A stretch of DNA of 64,000 nucleotides from JBEIFW01 sp046081125 (GTDB lineage Bacteria; Actinomycetota; Acidimicrobiia; Acidimicrobiales; Ilumatobacteraceae): positions 72,033-136,032 of the forward strand of contig JBJTVH010000125.1 of assembly GCA_046081125.1 (NCBI GenBank), in the 5' to 3' direction. Position 1 is the stretch's first letter. Every line of letters starts with the position of its first letter. The translations under genes were made by a program, and so were the position numbers. The notes under the pieces are model-generated. The model did not search any database, had not been told where the DNA came from, and saw nothing but the letters and a program-made list of their open reading frames with translations. Below, one piece after another: positions 59,048-64,000 of this stretch.

Positions 59048-59368
59048 ATGGCCAACTACTCCCGCTGGGACGACACCAAGAACAAGCGCCGAGCAACGAG
59101 CAACGAGGTGCGCGCTGAGGTCGAGCACGACCTCGCGCTCGGTCAGTTGATCTACGACCTGCGCACCGGCGCCGGGCTCAGCCAGCGGGAGCTCGCCGAG
59201 CGCATGGGAACCACCCAGTCGGTGATCTCACGTCTCGAGGAAGGCGGCGGTGCCAAGAACCGGATCGACACCCTCGCCCGCGTCGCCGAAGCGCTCGGCC
59301 GGCGCCTCATCGTCTCGTTCCCCGAGAAGGTACCCGCCAAACTCAAGGACGCCGTCCAGGTCGCCTGA
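59048..59368 (+). CDS. XRE-family HigA-type antitoxin
   Basis: 106 residues. Helix-turn-helix LGQLIYDLRTGAGLSQRELAERMGTTQSVISRLEEGG (residues 34-72 in blocks), then the HigA-like tail IDTLARVAEALGRRLIVSF. ATG 59048 has AAGGAG six bases upstream. Probably left over after loss of most of its toxin, and still able to bind its own promoter. Confidence 0.82.
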   Translation: MANYSRWDDTKNKRRATSNEVRAEVEHDLALGQLIYDLRTGAGLSQRELAERMGTTQSVISRLEEGGGAKNRIDTLARVAEALGRRLIVSFPEKVPAKLKDAVQVA

Positions 59369-59416
59369 CCGCCGTCAGGGTCCCAACCCAAGCGTTGCAG
59401 TCAACGTGCGGTTCGG

Positions 59417-59431
59417 GCCCCCGCCACCAAG
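59417..59431 (+). repeat. Attachment-site-like repeat, right copy
   Basis: GCCCCCGCCACCAAG, identical over 15 bases to the 3' end of tRNA-fMet at 46281-46295, same orientation. The preceding bases (GCGGTTCGG) are only loosely tRNA-like, so this is not a second tRNA gene. Confidence 0.75.
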
Positions 59432-59441
59432 TAAGGACCAG

Positions 59442-59477
59442 CTCAGAAGCCCTTTCCGAGAGACCGGGAGGGGCTTC
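59442..59477. terminator. Hairpin after the right repeat
   Basis: CAGAAGCCC pairs exactly with GGGCTTCTG across a loop of about 18 bases. Position relative to the 15-bp repeat matches that of the hairpin after the tRNA. If the 15-bp repeat is attR, this would be the original chromosomal terminator of tRNA-fMet. Confidence 0.6.
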
Positions 59478-59498
59478 TGACGTTGTCGGAGGCGCTCG

Positions 59499-59519
59499 AC
59501 GCGAACAGAACGCGAACAG
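59499..59519 (+). repeat. Direct repeat of 11-bp period, right boundary
   Basis: ACGCGAACAG at 59499-59508 and 59510-59519 (11-base period), starting 68 bases after the right 15-bp repeat, mirroring the arrangement at the left boundary. The remaining DNA to 59682 (about 160 bases) shows nothing recognisable. Confidence 0.5.
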
Positions 59520-59682
59520 GATTGACCTTCGGGTTGGAACCGACGAGGTCGTCGGGCTGACGGCTGGCCTACGACCGGCACTTGGCGAGCGATGCTGGGC
59601 CGAATCGCCTTGTCACCGCACTGTGAGCGTCGGGCTGTTGCAGTGCCTGGGTCTCGTGGCCGGTGACGTCGACGATGTGTGT

Positions 59683-60396
59683 TCAGGCGGTGTTGCCCGG
59701 CGTCTTGCGAAGTGTTCGTTCGGCCACGATCGCGGTGATCGGGACGACCAGGCGGTATGGCCAGCGCAGGAGGCGCCCGGGGATGCGGCTGTGACGTTCC
59801 TCGAGCGCGACGCGTGCGCGGAGGTGTTCTTTCGGTCCGAGAAGGCTGGCGGGACGTTCGCTGTGCAGCGCGATCGATCCGACGTGTTTCACGTTCTTGT
59901 AGCCGTACTGCGCTGGGCTGACGAGCCGGAGCGGGGCGCCGTGTCGCAGGTCGAGGGAGTCGTTGTTGAGTGCCCAGGCGAGCATCACGTCATCGGCGAA
60001 CAGGTCGTCGGTTCGGAACACGGCTCGGTAGCCGTCTGCGGCGCCGACGACAGCGAAGGGTTCGCGGGGGAGTGGGCCGATGCGTGTCGTCCACCATGGC
60101 GCGAGGGCGATGCCGGTCCACGTCTGGCGGCGTGCGGTCCAGGTGGTGACGCAATGGAAGTCGGACACTCTCGACTCGGCCAGCGCGCTGGAAGCCAACT
60201 CGTCGAGGGGGATCTGGATCTCGCCGAGGTCGGCTGAGGTGATGTTGAGGGTCGTCCCGGGCGTGGACGGAGGTGGGCGGAGCGGGTTGTCCGCGAACCT
60301 GGGGAACTCATCGAGTGCACGTTGGCCGACCGGTAGCCCGTCGGCGCGTCGCGGCCACCAGCGTCGCATCTGGTGCACGACGCCGATCGCCGTCAT
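59683..60396 (-). CDS. Molybdopterin-dependent oxidoreductase, sulfite oxidase/YedY fold
   Basis: 237 residues. Sulfite oxidase-like Mo domain: FPRFADNPLRPPPS near residue 33, the Mo-ligand cysteine in SDFHCVTTWT (near 85), GADGYRAVF-type strand (GAADGYRAVF), MLAWALNNDSLDLRHGAPLRLVSPAQYGYKNVKHVGSI in blocks. No twin-arginine signal is seen, so a cytoplasmic or membrane-linked role is likely. Second gene after the DUF3995 protein, overlapping it (ATGA). Possibly needs the cofactor made with the mogA product at the window end. Confidence 0.85.
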   Translation of the reverse strand: MTAIGVVHQMRRWWPRRADGLPVGQRALDEFPRFADNPLRPPPSTPGTTLNITSADLGEIQIPLDELASSALAESRVSDFHCVTTWTARRQTWTGIALAPWWTTRIGPLPREPFAVVGAADGYRAVFRTDDLFADDVMLAWALNNDSLDLRHGAPLRLVSPAQYGYKNVKHVGSIALHSERPASLLGPKEHLRARVALEERHSRIPGRLLRWPYRLVVPITAIVAERTLRKTPGNTA

Positions 60397-60848
60397 GGTC
60401 GGCTCCGGCGGCCGACGGCGACGAGGATCGCCAGGGTGACGCACAGCGGGTTGTAGAGGCGGCGGCTCCACTGCCGGAACGCCGGTGTGGCATCGACCTT
60501 GCCGGCGAGATCGGCGGCGATGCCACCCACGCCTCGCACCAGCAGCGATGCGGACACGATTGATGTCATCGTTCGGCTGTGGTGCGCGAGCCGACCGGGG
60601 CGCCCGTGGGCGGCAGATGCCGTTGCGACCGCTGCGACCGCGAGCGCAGCGGCGACCGTTGCGCACGCTGCCGCACTGGGCATCGGTCGCCGTCCCACCA
60701 CCAGGTCGGCGAGCTCGTCCGGGCTGGACGCCGGCCAGCTCGATCCGGTCGCCCACAGTGCATGGAGCGCCGAGGCGCCGGCGAGCGTCGCGGTAGCGGT
60801 CGATCCGGCGCCGAGTGACAGGATTTCAGTACGGGAACGTATGGACAT
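60393..60848 (-). CDS. DUF3995-family small membrane protein
   Basis: 151 residues with four membrane segments. LAGASALHALWATGSSWP (near residue 20) is the mark of DUF3995, and VRGVGGIAADLAGK lies in the third loop. Function unknown. ATG at 60846-60848 lies inside a palindrome that probably is the operator of the divergent TetR gene, so expression of this two-gene operon is likely TetR-controlled. Confidence 0.7.
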   Translation of the reverse strand: MSIRSRTEILSLGAGSTATATLAGASALHALWATGSSWPASSPDELADLVVGRRPMPSAAACATVAAALAVAAVATASAAHGRPGRLAHHSRTMTSIVSASLLVRGVGGIAADLAGKVDATPAFRQWSRRLYNPLCVTLAILVAVGRRSRP

Positions 60849-60858
60849 TCTCCATACG
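60838..60858. promoter_or_regulatory. Palindromic TetR operator
   Basis: CGTATGGA-CATTC-TCCATACG: perfect 8-base arms around a 5-base centre, between the divergent DUF3995 and TetR genes and covering the DUF3995 start codon. Position and symmetry fit a TetR-family operator for both directions. Confidence 0.65.
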
Positions 60859-60879
60859 CTAGCGTACGGATTCGTGGAG

Positions 60880-61452
60880 ATGCGCGCGACGAGACATGCG
60901 AACACCAAGGTCGGAAAGGACGACTGGACAAGGGCAGCGCTCGATGTCATCGCCGCCGAAGGCGTGGGCGGCGTGAAGGTCGAGTCACTGGCCAACCGCC
61001 TGGGGGTCACCAAGGGCAGCTTCTACTGGCATTTCACCGACCGCCAAGACCTCGTCGAGGGCGCGCTCGAGCTGTGGTACCGGCTCGCGACTACTGAGGT
61101 CATCGAGCGGCTCGACCGCATCGACGATCCCGAGCAGCGGCTGCGGGCGCTCTTCGCCGAGTCGTTCGGCGACGTCGTGAACGGTCCCATCGACGCGCTG
61201 CTGGTCGGCCAGGTCGACGACCCCGTCGTCGGTCCGACGGTCGTCCGGGCCACGGCTGTGCGACTCGAGTTCTTGAGCAGGACGTATCGCGACTTCGGCT
61301 TGGCCCGTGAACGAGCCGCAGCACGTGCGCGTCTGGCGTACGCCGCGTACCTAGGGATGAGCCATCTCCGCCGGATCCCCGGCGGCGCACCATCGACCGC
61401 TCGCGAGGACACGGCTCTCGATCGCCAGCTCGAGCTCCTCCTGACGAAGTAG
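60880..61452 (+). CDS. TetR-family transcriptional regulator
   Basis: 190 residues. DNA-binding domain: DDWTRAALDVIAAEGVGGVKVESLANRLGVTKGSFYWHFTDRQDLVEGAL in consecutive blocks (residues 16-65), clear TetR. The C-terminal ligand domain is helical (LRALFAESFGDVVNGPID, LAYAAYLGMSHLRRIPGG). ATG 60880 is preferred over ATG 60841, which lies within the operator palindrome. Probably represses the divergent DUF3995/molybdoenzyme operon and itself. Confidence 0.87.
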   Translation: MRATRHANTKVGKDDWTRAALDVIAAEGVGGVKVESLANRLGVTKGSFYWHFTDRQDLVEGALELWYRLATTEVIERLDRIDDPEQRLRALFAESFGDVVNGPIDALLVGQVDDPVVGPTVVRATAVRLEFLSRTYRDFGLARERAAARARLAYAAYLGMSHLRRIPGGAPSTAREDTALDRQLELLLTK

Positions 61453-61593
61453 ATGGGTCCTACTCCCACGCCGATGGTGCGATCCGGCGCCTCGCGGCAG
61501 CTCGCCGAAGTGCCGCGCTCATCGGACGGTTCAGGCCGATTGAGACGCCGAGTGCCCATTGCACTTATTGCGTTTGATGTCTACGCTGGACCC

Positions 61594-62028
61594 ATGTCGA
61601 GTGCCCTGAAGATCAGGCCCGGCTCGGTCGAGGCGCGGGAGTTGGCGGTGATCGAGCGGGCGCTTGCTCGTGATGGCGGGGTGGCGGCCCGGTTGGTGGA
61701 CGCGCACGGTGACACCGTGGACGTGCCAGCTGAGCTGGTGGGGGTGCTGATGGCGATCGTGCAGCACCTGAAGGCTGGGCACGGAGTGACGGTGGCCTCG
61801 TTGCAGGCCGAGCTGACAACGGTCGAGGCTGCCGAGCTGCTGAATGTGAGCCGGCCGCATCTGATCAAGCTCCTCGAGGGTGGTGCGTTGCCGTTCCGGA
61901 TGGTCGGAACACATCGCCGAGTGCGGCTCGTCGACGTGCTCGCCCACCGCGACCGCCAGGACGCGGCCGCTCGTGAGGCACTCGACGAGTTGACCCGCCA
62001 AGCCGAAGATCTCGGCCTGTACGACTGA
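61594..62028 (+). CDS. Excisionase-type HTH protein, antitoxin of a PIN-domain pair
   Basis: 144 residues. Helix-turn-helix of the excisionase/MerR-like DNA-binding type: LTTVEAAELLNVSRPHLIKLLEGGALPFRMVGTHRRVRLVDVLAH in blocks (residues 67-110). This architecture, upstream of a PIN gene, is a known antitoxin type. ATG 61594 follows a weak ribosome-binding stretch. The PIN gene starts ten bases after its stop but is broken. Confidence 0.8.
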   Translation: MSSALKIRPGSVEARELAVIERALARDGGVAARLVDAHGDTVDVPAELVGVLMAIVQHLKAGHGVTVASLQAELTTVEAAELLNVSRPHLIKLLEGGALPFRMVGTHRRVRLVDVLAHRDRQDAAAREALDELTRQAEDLGLYD

Positions 62029-62038
62029 ACCAGTTGCG

Positions 62039-62322
62039 GTGTCTGGTCGTGTCGTGGTCGTCGACACGAACGTCCTGTACTCGATCGAGTTGACCGATCT
62101 GTTGCTGACGTTCGCAGCACACCGACTCATCCGCGTGCACTGGTCGTCGACGATCCTCGACGAAGTCAGCCGCAATCTCGCGAAGCGTGCCGATCTCTCC
62201 CCGGACGCGATCACCTACCGGATCGATCAGATGAACCGTGCCGTGCCCGGTGCGCTCGACGAACCGCCCGAGGCTTTGGTTGCGGCGATGCCGGTGAACG
62301 AGCACGACCGGCACGCGCCTTC
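62039..62322 (+). pseudogene. PIN-domain toxin, interrupted
   Basis: GTG 62039 opens VVVVDTNVLYSIELTDLLLTFA with the first PIN aspartate, then HWSSTILDEVSRNLAKR and ALVAAMPVNEHDRHA. A normal PIN protein goes on with V-x-A-A-A…I-V-T-x-N-x-x-D-F; here the sequence switches at about 62322 to IS3 transposase sequence. The third and fourth acidic residues are lost, so no nuclease activity is expected. Confidence 0.8.
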
Positions 62323-62585
62323 CGCAAGGTGCTCACGGCGCACCGGCTGTGGGGGTCGATGGGCCTCGTCGCGGCCGCCGGTGACAACGCTGCGATGGAG
62401 TCGTTCTTCGCGCTGTTGCAGAAGAACGTGCTCGACCGGCAACGCTGGACCAGCCGCGAGCAGCTCCGCGTCGCGATCATCGTCTGGATCGAACGCACCT
62501 ACAACCGACGCCGCCGGCAACGCCGACTCGGCAGACTGACCCCGGTCGAGTACGAACTCGCCGTCCACAACCGCCACCGGCAGCT
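62323..62585 (+). mobile_element. IS3-family transposase fragment (OrfB C-terminus)
   Basis: About 88 codons: GSMGLVAAAGDNAAMESFFALLQKNVLDRQRW, then VWIERTYNRRRRQRRLGRLTPVEYEL in blocks, the end of an IS3-type DDE integrase core including the glutamate (AMESFFALLQKNVL). N-terminal half, orfA and terminal repeats are missing. It sits at the breakpoint of the PIN gene and reads into non-IS sequence on its right. Confidence 0.82.
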
Positions 62586-62639
62586 TGTGGGTGATCGGAT
62601 TGGTGGTGATCGGGTTGCTCACAGCTGGTCCGTCGCGTC

Positions 62640-63701
62640 TCACTCGCCGGTGCTGGCCCGCCAGTCCCAGTCCTCGATGCGGGGCAGCGCATGCACCGTC
62701 CCATCGGCGCATGCGACGGCGACGAGGTCGGAACCGCTGGACCAGGCGATTCCCGTGACCGCTGATCCGAGGTCGACGACCCCGACTGGTGCTGCGCGTT
62801 CGTCGCATCGCACGAGGAGCAGGCCTCCGCCGCCGGTATCGGTCGCAACGCCGAGCACGGCGACAGGTGCGTCCGGCCACCACGAGAACGCGTGGACGCG
62901 GCAGAACAGCGGAAGCAGCCGGCCCGGCGGCCCTGCGATCGGATCGACCTCGTCGAGGTCGAACACGGCGAGCCCTCCACCGGTCGCGATCCCGAGGTGG
63001 CGGCCGGTTGGGTCGAACCGGACGAGTCGTCCGTCGCTCGCGGGGCACGGCAGCACGTGGACGTGCACCTGCGGGTCGATCACCCTGCCGTCCGCGGCGG
63101 TCGGGCGGAGCCACAGGTAGTTCGTCGTGCCACGCGTGCTTGCGGCGGCCCAGCGCCCGTCGGGTGACCAGTCGACCTGCTCAACGAATCCACCCCACAC
63201 CAGGTTCGCGTCGTTGCGATGTCGGAGCGTCGCGTCGAACTCGGTGACGTAGCCGTGTCCGCAGGCGATCAGACGGTTGGTCACGCCGGGGCCTGTGGTC
63301 CAGCGGATCTGCGCGATGGATGCCGGTAGTCGCTCGCTGGAGGGGCCGCCGAGGATCGAGATCTGTCGTCCGTGCGCGACGCCGAGCCCGATGCCGCTCG
63401 GGGAGAGCGCGCTCACCCAGCCACCGAGTCGCTCACGATGACCGCCGACGTCGACCCAACCGTCGACCCCGCCGCTCGCGACGTCGCCACCGAACCACGC
63501 GACGCACGACGTTCCCGACGGGTGACGGAGCCTGCGGTCGATCACCAGTCCTGCCTCGTCGAACGCGACCACGTCGCCGCCCGAGCAGCCGACGGCGAGA
63601 CGTTCGTCCGTGGGTGACCAGACGAGCTCGGCGATGGTGTCGCCGGCATCGACGCTCCACGCCGCAGGGCCGAGCCCCACGAGGCCGTCGGACTCCGTCA
63701 C
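62640..63701 (-). CDS. WD40-like beta-propeller protein
   Basis: 353 residues of repeated four-stranded blades: AELVWSPTDERLAVGCSGGDVVAFD, TSCVAWFGGDVASGGVDGWV, VEQVDWSPDGRWAAASTRG, RLVRFDPTGRHLGIATGGGLAVFDLD, VTGIAWSSGSDLVAVACADGTVHAL. No signal peptide, so probably cytoplasmic scaffold. GTG start at 63699-63701 overlaps the mogA stop (GTGA), so it is co-expressed with molybdenum cofactor synthesis. In some bacteria WD40 proteins accompany metal or cofactor genes; its role here is unknown. Confidence 0.78.
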   Translation of the reverse strand: MTESDGLVGLGPAAWSVDAGDTIAELVWSPTDERLAVGCSGGDVVAFDEAGLVIDRRLRHPSGTSCVAWFGGDVASGGVDGWVDVGGHRERLGGWVSALSPSGIGLGVAHGRQISILGGPSSERLPASIAQIRWTTGPGVTNRLIACGHGYVTEFDATLRHRNDANLVWGGFVEQVDWSPDGRWAAASTRGTTNYLWLRPTAADGRVIDPQVHVHVLPCPASDGRLVRFDPTGRHLGIATGGGLAVFDLDEVDPIAGPPGRLLPLFCRVHAFSWWPDAPVAVLGVATDTGGGGLLLVRCDERAAPVGVVDLGSAVTGIAWSSGSDLVAVACADGTVHALPRIEDWDWRASTGE

Positions 63702-63958
63702 GCCGAACCACCCGGACGAAACGCGGCGATCCCGCCGCAGGTCTCGAGGCGCGGTCCGCCGATCAGATCGATGCAGTAGGGGATCGCGGGCAACACCGCG
63801 CGGAGGCAGTCGTCGATCGCCGACGGCTTCCCCGGCAGGTTGACGATCAACGAGCTGCCACGGACGACGGCGGTCTGTCGGGACAGAATCGCCGTCGGCA
63901 CCGCAGCGAGCGACACCTGCCACATCAGCTCACCGAAGCCTGGCAACACCTCTTCGCC
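63698..63958 (-). CDS. Molybdopterin adenylyltransferase MogA/MoaB, 5' end missing
   Basis: C-terminal 86 residues of a MogA/MoaB-type protein: EEVLPGFGELMWQVSL, AVPTAILSRQTAVVRGSSLIVNLPGKPSAIDDCLRAVLPAIPYCIDLIGG in blocks. The N-terminal half, with the T-G-G-T-G motif, lies beyond the window. Adenylates molybdopterin before molybdenum insertion, which would serve the molybdoenzymes in this window. The apparent start at the poly-C boundary is an artefact. Confidence 0.85.
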   Translation of the reverse strand, partial: GEEVLPGFGELMWQVSLAAVPTAILSRQTAVVRGSSLIVNLPGKPSAIDDCLRAVLPAIPYCIDLIGGPRLETCGGIAAFRPGGSA

Positions 63959-63959
63959 C

Positions 63960-64000
<41 letters not shown>

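Noticed and set aside
59395..59430. Possible second tRNA gene ending in GCCACCA
   Set aside because: Only the 3' acceptor end matches; no D-arm, anticodon arm or partner acceptor strand can be built from the upstream bases.

Overview
The window is high-GC DNA with the dense, strand-switching layout and frequent 4-base start/stop overlaps (ATGA, GTGA) of an actinobacterium. Several genes point to Actinomycetota: a Lon-like PDZ protease close to a UPF0182 membrane protein (the pairing seen in mycobacteria), an actinobacterial-type Nei glycosylase, oligoribonuclease, an F420-type luciferase-family oxidoreductase, two SCO6745-family proteins and a Cds1-like cysteine desulfhydrase. A PilM/N/O plus prepilin operon inside such a genome suggests class Acidimicrobiia or a relative; this placement is inference.

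Positions 1-46,200 look like ordinary chromosome. In order: the 5' part of a YprA-like helicase; an EVE / hotdog / trmB operon; glycerol-3-phosphate dehydrogenase, a MOSC protein and a luciferase-like oxidoreductase; a complete Mrp-type Na+/H+ antiporter operon (mrpA with a fused B domain, then C, D, E, F, G); a metallo-beta-lactamase-fold hydrolase, a glycosyltransferase, orn, dut and a Nei-type glycosylase; a five-gene type IV pilus operon (PilM-PilN fusion, PilO, three prepilin-like proteins); glpX and a minus-strand run of catabolic or redox genes; tesB and a PQQ-type sugar dehydrogenase; a DsbA-like and SCO6745-family operon; a methyltransferase coupled to a small cysteine-repeat protein; a lytic transglycosylase operon; the Lon-like PDZ protease, a large DivIVA-type coiled-coil protein and UPF0182; then a Baeyer-Villiger-type monooxygenase and a lipoprotein.

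At 46,217 an initiator tRNA-Met starts an accessory region. The last 13 bases of the tRNA plus the next two recur exactly at 59,417-59,431. At both sites the repeat is followed by a hairpin and then, 68-69 bases on, by a direct repeat of 11-bp period. I read 46.3-59.4 kb as an integrative element or its remains, with a second related boundary at 59.4 kb. Inside are a VapBC pair, a recombinase remnant, two sigma/anti-sigma modules in opposite orientation (one sigma gene truncated at an IS21-family remnant), a DUF3179 lipoprotein, an NrtS-like protein, a CcdA / TlpA-like / decayed peroxiredoxin operon, a molybdopterin oxidoreductase with an HxlR regulator, decayed SDR, HxlR and NarL-type genes, and a HigA-type antitoxin with a broken toxin.

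The most interesting object is the TlpA-like thioredoxin lipoprotein at 51,878-52,417 (minus). Its reading frame is open across a single TGA that falls exactly where the first cysteine of the CxxC active site belongs. A small hairpin with G as its first loop base lies 30-44 bases downstream, as expected of a bacterial SECIS. The gene overlaps ccdA, whose product feeds electrons to such proteins. A selenocysteine thioredoxin is therefore proposed; a nonsense mutation is the main alternative, because the next gene downstream (peroxiredoxin) is decayed. The window ends in a 5'-truncated mogA next to a 40-base poly-C run that looks artificial.
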